Shown: in pieces, positions 7,618-14,614 of the stretch | How positions within the stretch are numbered: the stretch's first letter is position 1 | Layout: the number at the start of each line of letters is the position of its first letter | Source of the DNA: Bacteroidales bacterium | Lineage (GTDB): Bacteria; Bacteroidota; Bacteroidia; Bacteroidales; VadinHA17 | DNA: 14,810 nucleotides | Assembly (NCBI GenBank): GCA_030692905.1 | Contig: JAUYBT010000244.1 | Coordinates: 1 to 14,810 of the forward strand | Direction of reading: 5' to 3' | Made by a program: the position numbers and the translations under genes | The notes under the pieces: model-generated | Database searches by the model: none | Told to the model about the DNA's origin: nothing | Seen by the model: the letters and a program-made list of their open reading frames with translations, nothing else

Positions 7618-8385
7618 TTAATTAATGGTATAGTAATTTACAATTTCATTTGCCAGGCCCTCGTATGTCGATTTTGCAGCAGTTACCAGGCAGGTTAGTC
7701 CATGTTGTTCGACGGCACGAGAGGTGACTTTCCCGATACTGGCAACCCGTAGTTCCGGGTTGACATTTTCAGGACCAATAGCATCTGCAAAGTTATCGAC
7801 GCCCGAGGGGCTGGTGAATATAACCAAATCGTAGCGGTTATTTTTAATCCGTTCAATGGGTTCGTTGTCCGCAACCTGAGCTTTTATAGTCTTATACACA
7901 TCGATACGTGTGACGTTAGCAATTTTTGAAAGCCGTGCCTGCAGGGTATCCGGAGCAAGATTCCCCAACGGAAGCAAAATATTGCAGTTTTGCAGGGACT
8001 CTTTTTCTATCAGTTCATTTACAAGGTTTTCGGCGGTATTCCCAGAACCTGAATAATCTGCTTTTCTACCGGCATTTTCCAATTCCAACGCAGTTTTAAC
8101 TCCTACTGCAGCTATTTTTACTCCGGACGGAATTTTGGAAACTTTACCTATTTCATTTAATAACCGATAGAAATGTTTTACCCCGTTTGCACTGGTAAAA
8201 ATGATCCAGTTAAATTTTTCAATTTGACAGATAGCGCTTTGAATGGCAGGAGTTTGATCCACTGCCATAAATTCTGTCATGGGAAAATCAACCACAGTGG
8301 CTCCCAGCGGTTCGAAAATATTCCTGATTTCAAACGATTTATGGGTGCTTACAGTTGATATAAAAACTTTCCCCTGAAGTATCAT
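7618..8385 (-). CDS. hemD: Uroporphyrinogen-III synthase (HemD)
   Basis: Cyclises hydroxymethylbilane with inversion of ring D to uroporphyrinogen III, the branch point for haem and sirohaem. The 255-residue protein is poorly conserved, as is normal for the family, but shows WIIFTSANGV near 60-69, DLVIFTSPSGVDNF in the second lobe and the C-terminal VASIGKVTSRAVEQHGL followed by STYEGL, all typical of UroS. The ATG overlaps the hemC stop as ATGA, which suggests translational coupling of the two enzymes that share the unstable hydroxymethylbilane intermediate. Confidence 0.92.
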   Translation of the reverse strand: MILQGKVFISTVSTHKSFEIRNIFEPLGATVVDFPMTEFMAVDQTPAIQSAICQIEKFNWIIFTSANGVKHFYRLLNEIGKVSKIPSGVKIAAVGVKTALELENAGRKADYSGSGNTAENLVNELIEKESLQNCNILLPLGNLAPDTLQARLSKIANVTRIDVYKTIKAQVADNEPIERIKNNRYDLVIFTSPSGVDNFADAIGPENVNPELRVASIGKVTSRAVEQHGLTCLVTAAKSTYEGLANEIVNYYTIN

Positions 8386-9320
8386 ATGTTGTTTAAGGTT
8401 CTGATTTTCCGTATCATTTTCTGGGCTCCTTTATCCAGAAATCGTTTAGCCAGCAAAAAGGCCGTTTTTTTGGCGGTTCTGATTTCTCCTTCAACAGAAT
8501 CTTTCATCATTGCCGAACCGTCTATATTAGAAACAACTCCGGATATTTTAAATTTCTTCCCGTCTGATTCTGAAAAGCAGCCAATTGGAACCTGACATCC
8601 GCCTTCAAGCGCACTGAGAAAAACTCTTTCAGCGTTCACAGCAATGAAAGAGGGGAGGTGATTAATTTCTAATATCAAAGATTCAGTTTCAGGATCATTT
8701 TCCCTGATTTCTATTGCAATTGCTCCCTGGCTGACAGCAGGAGCCATAATACCCGGATCAAGAATTTCTGTAATTCTATCCTGGTAGCCTAATCTCTGTA
8801 ACCCGGCGGCAGCGATTACCATTGCGGTACAATACCCTTCATCCATTTTCTGCATGCGAGTGTCTACATTGCCGCGAATATCCACAATCCTGAGCTTACT
8901 GTTAAAATGCAGCAGCTGAGCCTTCCGGCGGAGACTCGATGTTGCAACAACATCGGTTTCATCCAGTTCAGCGAGTTTTTTACCGTGAATACTTACAAGG
9001 GCATCGCGAACCTCGCCACGCTCCAGCACTCCACCCAGAGTCAATCCTTCGGGCAATTCCGTCGGCATGTCTTTTAAACTATGAACAGCCATATCGGCTT
9101 CGTGTTGCTGGAGTGAATTTTCAAGTTCTCTGGTAAAAAGGCCCTTATCTCCAATTTTTGACAGGGCTACATCGAGAATCTTATCTCCTTTGGTTTTAAT
9201 AACCAGAATTTCGAAGACTTTTTCAGGGAAGTATTTTTCAAGTTCCTCTTTTACTTTATGTGACTGGTAAAGAGCTAATTTACTTCCACGGGAAGCAATT
9301 TTTACGGGGCGATTAGTCAT
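8382..9320 (-). CDS. hemC: Hydroxymethylbilane synthase (porphobilinogen deaminase, HemC)
   Basis: Polymerises four porphobilinogen units into hydroxymethylbilane. I choose ATG 9320 (312 residues, seven bases after the hemA stop) over the in-frame TTG at 9335, which would overlap hemA. With this start the key residues fall at their E. coli numbers: the RGSKLAL segment from Arg11, Lys83-Asp84 in HSLKDMP, and the cofactor-binding Cys242 in LEGGCQVPIG. All three structural domains are present, so this is the functional deaminase of the window, unlike the isolated deaminase domain fused to SUMT at 12710-13918. Confidence 0.95.
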   Translation of the reverse strand: MTNRPVKIASRGSKLALYQSHKVKEELEKYFPEKVFEILVIKTKGDKILDVALSKIGDKGLFTRELENSLQQHEADMAVHSLKDMPTELPEGLTLGGVLERGEVRDALVSIHGKKLAELDETDVVATSSLRRKAQLLHFNSKLRIVDIRGNVDTRMQKMDEGYCTAMVIAAAGLQRLGYQDRITEILDPGIMAPAVSQGAIAIEIRENDPETESLILEINHLPSFIAVNAERVFLSALEGGCQVPIGCFSESDGKKFKISGVVSNIDGSAMMKDSVEGEIRTAKKTAFLLAKRFLDKGAQKMIRKIRTLNNI

Positions 9321-9327
9321 TTTCAAT

Positions 9328-10575
9328 TTATTCAAATAAATCGTTTATCATCTTTATATACTCTGGTTTTTTACCATTTTTCGTAACCTGTTTCAGCTTT
9401 TTAATAAACATCTGTGTATACTTTTCCGAGATATGTTCCGAATATTGTTCAATCAATTCATGCTCTTTAATTTTCCTGAACTTTTTAAAACTTTCAAGTT
9501 CGGTTTGCTGAATGTTTTTCAGATTTTCCTTAATGAGAATAATAGTTGGCGTAAGGTTCTGAATATCGAGCCATTCCATAAATTCGTCCTGAACCTCCGA
9601 AATAATCTCCATGCTGTGATCGATGGCCGATTTTCTTCGTTCCACATTTTTTATTACCACAGCCTTCAGATCGTCAACGCCATAATAGTGCACATTTTCT
9701 ATCTCATTTACACTTTCGGCAATGTTTGAAGGTACTGAAAGATCGATAAAAACCTGGGTGCTTTGTTTCCTGCTAATCATTGCCTTTTCAGCCATATCCC
9801 TGGTAATGAGATGTTCCTTCGATGATGTGGCCGTAATTATAAGATCGCATTCCGGAATGTACGATTCGATGGCTGATAATTCGATCGCACTTCCCGAATA
9901 TTTCTCAGCCAATTCGGCCGCCCTTGAGAATGTACGGTTTGCAATGAAAAACGCAGGATGATTTTTTTTCAACATGCATTGAAGGATAAGATCTCCGGTT
10001 TGGCCTGCACCAATTACCATAATCGTACGATTCTGAAGGTCGGGAAATATCTCGTGACAAAGTTCCACAGCAGCATAACTAACTGATGCTGCTCCTTTGT
10101 TTAATTGTGTTTCTGTTCGTACCCGCTTTCCGGCCTCAATGGCTTTGATAAATAATCTTGAAATAATGCAATCGGTAAGTTTATTTGTCTGGGCATAACG
10201 AAAAGCTTCTTTTACCTGGCCGAGAATCTGTTCTTCACCTATCACCAGCGACTCGAGACCCGACGATACTTTAAAAAGCTGTTCAACAGCCCCGCCCCGG
10301 GTATAGAAATAAAAATTCTGAAGATTATCGCTGACAATTTTTTTGAATTTCATTAACTCATCGGTTATCAGGCGGTAAACTTCACTTTTGTTCTCTAACC
10401 GGGTATTAAAATAAATTTCAGTACGGTTGCATGTCGATAAAATGACGATGCCTTCGAGCTGAAGTATGGATTTAATGCGATCTGCAAAAGTTATTTTTTC
10501 CTGCTCATCAAACGCGTATAACTCTCTTACACTCACAGGAGCAGATTTGTGACTAATACCCAGAATCGCTATCAT
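9328..10575 (-). CDS. hemA: Glutamyl-tRNA reductase (HemA)
   Basis: NADPH-dependent reduction of glutamyl-tRNA(Glu) to glutamate-1-semialdehyde, the committed and usually regulated step of tetrapyrrole synthesis. The 415 residues begin with the classic GISHKSAPVSVRE, carry the catalytic thioester Cys49 in LSTCNRTE, the SGLESLVIGEEQILGQVK segment (105-122), the dinucleotide motif GAGQTG (189-194) and a helical C-terminal dimerisation region. It is the first gene of the ten-gene haem run and follows a 97-base non-coding spacer after the histidine kinase, where the operon promoter is expected. Confidence 0.96.
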   Translation of the reverse strand: MIAILGISHKSAPVSVRELYAFDEQEKITFADRIKSILQLEGIVILSTCNRTEIYFNTRLENKSEVYRLITDELMKFKKIVSDNLQNFYFYTRGGAVEQLFKVSSGLESLVIGEEQILGQVKEAFRYAQTNKLTDCIISRLFIKAIEAGKRVRTETQLNKGAASVSYAAVELCHEIFPDLQNRTIMVIGAGQTGDLILQCMLKKNHPAFFIANRTFSRAAELAEKYSGSAIELSAIESYIPECDLIITATSSKEHLITRDMAEKAMISRKQSTQVFIDLSVPSNIAESVNEIENVHYYGVDDLKAVVIKNVERRKSAIDHSMEIISEVQDEFMEWLDIQNLTPTIILIKENLKNIQQTELESFKKFRKIKEHELIEQYSEHISEKYTQMFIKKLKQVTKNGKKPEYIKMINDLFE

Positions 10576-10672
10576 ATAATGTTTAGTTTGGGCCCTAATA
10601 TATTACCCCAATTTTGAATTAAATTAGAATTTTCATTGCAGAGATAAAAAATTCCTGATAGGAATATCCGGT
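10576..10672 (-). promoter_or_regulatory. Spacer upstream of hemA, probable operon control region
   Basis: This is the longest gap upstream of the haem genes. It contains the kinase-distal hairpin (10645-10665) and a perfect 10-base palindrome TAATATATTA at 10596-10605, about 20 bases before the hemA ATG, next to GGGCCC. I could not find a convincing TAnnTTTG -7 element with a correctly spaced TTG here, so the promoter is assigned from layout only. Confidence 0.35.
10645..10665 (-). terminator. Intrinsic-terminator-like hairpin after the histidine kinase
   Basis: On the minus strand ATTCCT-ATC-AGGAAT makes a six-pair perfect stem with a three-base loop, followed directly by six T. It starts 7 bases after the kinase stop. 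The stem is short and AT-rich, so termination may be partial and some transcription could run into hemA. Confidence 0.6.
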
Positions 10673-11941
10673 TTATATAAAGGTAATTGTAATAATGTGA
10701 AAATTATCCTGACAAGTATATTGAATAGTAAAATTATAATAATCACATATTTTTTTCACGATAGCCAGGCCTAATCCCAGAGAATCGGGTCTGTTTGAAG
10801 ATTTGGTGAATCTTTTAAAAAGGTCTTCCTGATCTATATCCAGTTTTTTCCCGGAATTTTTTATGGTTAACGATTTCGATTCTGTCATTAATTCAATGGT
10901 ACCCGAAGGAAGATTGTGGTAAATGGAATTTTTTAAAAGGTTCAGCAGCATAATGCTGATTAAATTTGAATCAGCCCGAACTACAAGCGGATTTCTATAG
11001 TTTTTATCAAGCGAAATCTTTTTCGCTTGAATGATATCTTCGAAATTTTCGAGATGAAAATTAATATTCTCCAAAATATCGACATCTTCCCTTTCGGGGA
11101 ACTGGTTATTATCAATTTTCGAAAGCAATATAAGTGACTTGTTCAGGTTGGATAGCCTGATGGCACTCCCCTGAATCGATTGTATCAGTTCAGCCTGCGA
11201 TTTATCGATGTTTTCGTTTTGCTGAAGCAGGTCTACCCTGGATTTGATAATGGCCAGCGGGTTTTGTATTTCGTGCGATATGTTCTCGATAAACTCTTTA
11301 AGATTCTGGTAATCTTGTTTAATGCGCCCATGCATTTTTTCAAATACCTGGTTTAACTGATTAAACTCGGTGATTTCTGATTCTGTAAATGTTATTCCTT
11401 CAGCGTCGGAAATGCTGTAATCTTTAATTATATCAATGGTTTTAAAGAAATTTCCCCAGATGCGCGAAAAAAAGTAATTGTTGAAACCAATAATGAATAA
11501 TAATAAGATCAGGGAAAGAGCCAGCGTTACAAAAACCACATATTCAACGAGCTCGTCGGAAACAAGCAGTGATTTTGAAATAGTGATGCGAACAAACTTT
11601 CCGCCTAAGTTGGTCTCGTAACTGATCATGCGGTAAGCCTGGTATCGTCCCATTATATTATCTAACAATAATGTATCGCTGAAAACAAATTTTGGATTAT
11701 GAATGTCTTTAATTGGTAAAATCTGGTAATGAACCGGTAAATCGAAAACTAAAGAATCTATACCAATGATATTGTATCGGGCAGGGTGCAGAATAACCTC
11801 GTGCATTTCTGTGATCAGTTCCCTTTTTACTTCATGTTTCATCATATAACGGAACGAGAAATAGAATACTATCCCTCCCATAAAAAGGACAAAAAGTGCG
11901 ATGGTAAGAAAAAATAAAGCGGTTTTTGTAAGTAATTTCAC
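10673..11941 (-). CDS. Two-TM sensor histidine kinase
   Basis: A membrane sensor kinase of 422 residues. TM helices lie at about 8-30 and 134-157 and enclose a roughly 100-residue extracytoplasmic domain (31-133) of no recognised type, with no cysteine. A linker follows, then the phospho-acceptor helix with His223 in ENISHEIQNPL, the N box with Asn338 in LLNLLKNSI, a G1-like NSGKKL (362-367) in which the usual D of DxG is Asn, and G2 LGLGLAIV (388-395). It starts at GTG, which overlaps the regulator TGA as GTGA, so the two are coupled. The signal cannot be read from the sequence. The position between sirohaem and haem genes invites, but does not prove, a link to haem or redox state. Confidence 0.92.
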   Translation of the reverse strand: MKLLTKTALFFLTIALFVLFMGGIVFYFSFRYMMKHEVKRELITEMHEVILHPARYNIIGIDSLVFDLPVHYQILPIKDIHNPKFVFSDTLLLDNIMGRYQAYRMISYETNLGGKFVRITISKSLLVSDELVEYVVFVTLALSLILLLFIIGFNNYFFSRIWGNFFKTIDIIKDYSISDAEGITFTESEITEFNQLNQVFEKMHGRIKQDYQNLKEFIENISHEIQNPLAIIKSRVDLLQQNENIDKSQAELIQSIQGSAIRLSNLNKSLILLSKIDNNQFPEREDVDILENINFHLENFEDIIQAKKISLDKNYRNPLVVRADSNLISIMLLNLLKNSIYHNLPSGTIELMTESKSLTIKNSGKKLDIDQEDLFKRFTKSSNRPDSLGLGLAIVKKICDYYNFTIQYTCQDNFHIITITFI

Positions 11942-12615
11942 TTTTCAACAAATTTATATCCGACACCATAAACAGTCTGCAAATAGTTACCCACCCCTTT
12001 TTTAATGAGCTTTTTTCGTAAATTTTTTATGTGAGCATACACAAAATCGAACGAATCAGCCGAATCGACATAATCGCCCCAAAGATGCTCTGCAATAGAT
12101 TCCTTTGAAAGTACTTTATTCTTATTGGTTGCCAGGAACAGCAGCAAATCGAATTCTTTCTTGGTAAAATCCAATAACTTTCCTTTAATATAAACTTCGT
12201 GTGCTTCGGTATTAATTTCTAATTCGTTAATGATAATGGAATTGCTTCCTTTGAAAATTACCCGTCTTGTAAGCGATTTTATCCGTGCATTCAGTTCGGC
12301 CAGGTGAAAAGGTTTAATAAGGTAATCGTCAGCGCCGGTGTTAAGTCCTAAAATCCGGTCGGCGAGAGTGTCACGTGCTGAGATTATAATAATTCCCCCT
12401 TTAAAAACCGATTCTTTCAGTTTTTTGATGATTTGAATTCCGCTTCCATCCGGTAAATTTAGATCGACCACTATAATATCGTATTCATACAGGGAGATCT
12501 TATCGGTTGCCGAATCGTAAGTAAGCGTGTATTCGCACAAATTACCCTCGCTCTTCAGGTATGATACAATTGAATCGGAAAGTTCTATTTCGTCTTCAAC
12601 GATGAGAATCTTCAT
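11938..12615 (-). CDS. OmpR-family response regulator
   Basis: A DNA-binding response regulator of 225 residues. The receiver domain (1-115) has acidic Glu7-Asp8, phospho-acceptor Asp51 in VVDLNLPDGSG, Ser79 in IIISARD and Lys101 in YLIKPF. The winged-helix DNA-binding domain (125-222) contains LTKKEFDLL-like FTKKEFDLLLFL, VLSKESIAEHLWG, and the typical end LQTVYGVGYKF. It is the partner of the kinase that overlaps its stop. A good Bacteroidota-type promoter lies 22 bases before its ATG. Targets are unknown. The adjacent hemA operon and the sirohaem genes are candidates by position only. Confidence 0.95.
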   Translation of the reverse strand: MKILIVEDEIELSDSIVSYLKSEGNLCEYTLTYDSATDKISLYEYDIIVVDLNLPDGSGIQIIKKLKESVFKGGIIIISARDTLADRILGLNTGADDYLIKPFHLAELNARIKSLTRRVIFKGSNSIIINELEINTEAHEVYIKGKLLDFTKKEFDLLLFLATNKNKVLSKESIAEHLWGDYVDSADSFDFVYAHIKNLRKKLIKKGVGNYLQTVYGVGYKFVEK

Positions 12616-12636
12616 TAATTCAGTCTTTTATTAATG

Positions 12637-12644
12637 CAAACTTA
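12637..12644 (-). promoter_or_regulatory. Bacteroidota-type promoter (-7 element TAAGTTTG) for the two-component genes
   Basis: The minus strand reads TAAGTTTG, a full match to the Bacteroidota -7 consensus TAnnTTTG, 21 bases from the regulator ATG. About 20 bases upstream of it is CTG within ACCTGC, a two-of-three match to the -33 TTG. The spacing fits. The site is in the 94-base gap between the SUMT fusion and the regulator, which otherwise holds nothing recognisable. Confidence 0.6.
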
Positions 12645-12709
12645 GTCCATTTTATTATACTTAGCAGGTAATTCATTTTTGTAAACAGTAACGGTTTTGA
12701 CATGATTAC

Positions 12710-13918
12710 CTAAAAGCTATGCACGATATCGCCCGGATGACGGTATTTTTCAATGGATGTTCCGGTAATCAGAATTTTTGGAACAGATTTTTTAATTAAA
12801 TGATTTAACTTAACCGTATCCCCAACAATTACGAGCAAAGGGGAATGAAATGTGTTTGTCTTTTTCAGCATTTCATATAGTGTTCCGGTAATTATTCGTT
12901 GTTTGGGCAATGAAATATTCTCAATAAGGGCAACAGGTGTATTCGTTGGTCTTCCTGCTGCGATAAGTTTATTTATAATGATGTGTAAATTCGATACCGG
13001 CATGTAAAATACGATCGTATCTGTATCGGGTATGTGGATACTGCTTTCAGGATGCCCTGTGCAAAAGGCCACTGATGAAGAGATATTTCGCTGGGTAAGA
13101 GGAATGCCGGCAATGGCTGCGGCTGCCAAAGCGGAAGTGATGCCGGGAATGATCTCCACATCGATTAGTCGTTGTTTCAGATAACAGAACTCCTCACCGC
13201 CGCGGCCAAAGATCATAGGGTCGCCGCCTTTGATCCGCACTACCTGCTTACCGTTAATAGCCGCTTTGTATAGCAGTTCATTGATCTCATCTTGTTCTTT
13301 AATATGCAGATCTTTTCGTTTGCCTACTTTGATCTTTTCCCCTTTAAAATTTTCGAGGTAGGTATCATCCAACAAACTGTCATAAAAGATAATATCTGCC
13401 TGTTGTAATGCGTGCTGTGCTTTTATTGTGAGTAATTCCGGGTCACCCGGCCCAAAGCCGGCAATGTAAACTTTCCCGTATTTTTTTCGGCGATCAATAG
13501 GAGAGAAGAGTTCTTTGAGTAACCCATTTTCTTTTTTTGCAACAACAGCCAATTGTCCTTGCAATGCATGCGTTTTGAAAGCTAATATTTCAGTGATGAG
13601 TTCTGTCAATCCCAGGCAGTCGGTCTGATCAGACGAATCAGTTAAAGCAATGACATCAAGACCTGCCGGTAAAGGATATGGCAGATCTTTGGCTGAATGA
13701 ATGGCTATGTCTCCTTCGCCTGATAGGATCGCTTCATCAAGTTCACGGGTAAAAAAATCTGTTGGTGTATTAGTAAACAGAGATATCTCTTTGTGTTTAT
13801 CGCCATAGCTTTTAATTTTTAATATCCCGTATGTAACATTTGGAAGAAGCATCATTACTTCCTCAACCTGTTTGATTGCGAGGTTACTCGAACGAGTTAC
13901 TATTTTAAGCCTGTTCAT
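12710..13918 (-). CDS. cobA: HMBS domain 1-uroporphyrinogen-III C-methyltransferase fusion with HemD stub
   Basis: Residues 148-370 form a complete SUMT, which methylates uroporphyrinogen III twice with SAM to give precorrin-2: GFGPGDPELLTIK (154-166), VRIKGGDPMIFGRGGEE (227-243), PGITSA (258-263). Residues 1-95 match the start of hydroxymethylbilane synthase (TRSSNLAIKQ, FFTRELDEAIL, HSAKDLP with Lys77-Asp78), and 118-141 (LQGQLAVVAKKENGLLKELFSPI) match the later segment that returns to HMBS domain 1. Domain 2, the cofactor cysteine and all of domain 3 are missing, so it cannot be a deaminase. After SUMT, 380-402 (KILITGTSIEKYRHPGDI and on) look like the first strand of a HemD domain that then stops at TAG. 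It starts two bases after the dehydrogenase stop. Methyltransferase activity is near certain. The N-terminal domain's role is unknown. Confidence 0.9.
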   Translation of the reverse strand: MNRLKIVTRSSNLAIKQVEEVMMLLPNVTYGILKIKSYGDKHKEISLFTNTPTDFFTRELDEAILSGEGDIAIHSAKDLPYPLPAGLDVIALTDSSDQTDCLGLTELITEILAFKTHALQGQLAVVAKKENGLLKELFSPIDRRKKYGKVYIAGFGPGDPELLTIKAQHALQQADIIFYDSLLDDTYLENFKGEKIKVGKRKDLHIKEQDEINELLYKAAINGKQVVRIKGGDPMIFGRGGEEFCYLKQRLIDVEIIPGITSALAAAAIAGIPLTQRNISSSVAFCTGHPESSIHIPDTDTIVFYMPVSNLHIIINKLIAAGRPTNTPVALIENISLPKQRIITGTLYEMLKKTNTFHSPLLVIVGDTVKLNHLIKKSVPKILITGTSIEKYRHPGDIVHSF

Positions 13919-13920
13919 GT

Positions 13921-14391
13921 TCAGTTTTTTTCATCTGTATCATTCTCGATTAAATGTTTTATTTTGTTTCTCCATTCAATGGCTTTTTTGACATTTACGC
14001 CGTTTGAACTCACGGCAATGGTCAGGTAATCTTTTTTAAATACTGCAGGAGAGATGAAATCGCATAAAGACGGATCATCTACAACATTCACCAGTATGCC
14101 AAGCTTAGATGCATGTGTTTTAATCTGAGCATTTACTTCACGGTTATTTGTGCAGGCGTATACAATTGAATAATGCTGCAAATCTCCAGGATGATATTCT
14201 TTTATTATCTGAGTATAGCAGGTTTGCCGGATCTTTTCACAGATTTCTTTTGATAAGATCGTAATGTTGTCAGTAAATGGTAAAAGTGCTAATAATTTTT
14301 GTAATGCGATTCTGCCACCACCGATGATCATAATTTTTTTATTTGAAATATCAAGCACGACAGGTAAATATTTTTTTGATTCAGATTTCAT
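13921..14391 (-). CDS. Precorrin-2 dehydrogenase, short CysG-N/Met8-type NAD-binding protein
   Basis: Oxidises precorrin-2 to sirohydrochlorin with NAD+, and in some relatives also inserts iron. The 156 residues hold LPVVLDISNKKIMIIGGG (9-26) with the dinucleotide motif GGGRIALQK (24-32), YACTNNREVN (78-87), the conserved VNVVDDPSLCDFISPAV (101-117) with the general-base aspartate (105 or 106), and LTIAVSSNG (123-131). It corresponds to the NAD-binding part plus a short tail of the CysG N-terminal module and lacks most of the dimerisation/ferrochelatase extension found in CysG and Met8p. Iron insertion may therefore be weak or done by another protein (inference). Its ATG lies 11 bases inside the DUF2061 gene, and it is followed after two bases by the SUMT fusion. 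Confidence 0.9.
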   Translation of the reverse strand: MKSESKKYLPVVLDISNKKIMIIGGGRIALQKLLALLPFTDNITILSKEICEKIRQTCYTQIIKEYHPGDLQHYSIVYACTNNREVNAQIKTHASKLGILVNVVDDPSLCDFISPAVFKKDYLTIAVSSNGVNVKKAIEWRNKIKHLIENDTDEKN

Positions 14392-14608
14392 ACTCTAAAT
14401 TATATTTTTCTTTTCCAAATTTTATGCGGTTCCATATCCTTTCGTGCATAAAGTATAAAGAAAATTTTGTAAGTAATTCAATGCCACTGATGGAAATAGC
14501 AAACTTAAATTTACCCGTAATCAGGAAAGAGATAAGAAAAGTGTCTAACGTACCTATTATTCTCCAGGATATAGCTTTTAGAATACTCCTTCGTTTTCGT
14601 TCGTGCAT
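14381..14608 (-). CDS. DUF2061 small membrane protein
   Basis: 75 residues matching the DUF2061 family: RSILKAISWRIIGTLDTFLIS near the N-terminus (7-27), then a second hydrophobic stretch and the conserved K-x4-YFMHERIWN (48-61). It probably spans the membrane twice (about 17-30 and 35-52). The family is uncharacterised but is commonly found beside sulfate-assimilation and sirohaem genes, which fits the neighbours here. It starts six bases after the TusA-family stop and overlaps the dehydrogenase start by 11 bases, so it is part of the same operon. Confidence 0.88.
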   Translation of the reverse strand: MHERKRRSILKAISWRIIGTLDTFLISFLITGKFKFAISISGIELLTKFSLYFMHERIWNRIKFGKEKYNLEYEI

Positions 14609-14614
14609 ATTGGG

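Noticed and set aside
9321..9335. TTG start of hemC at 9335
   Set aside because: ATG 9320 avoids overlap with hemA and puts catalytic residues at their E. coli numbers. The TTG is possible but less likely.
12616..12709. Continuation of the HemD domain past the SUMT fusion stop
   Set aside because: Reading through the TAG gives about 25 residues without HemD features before another stop, and the region holds a promoter for the two-component genes.
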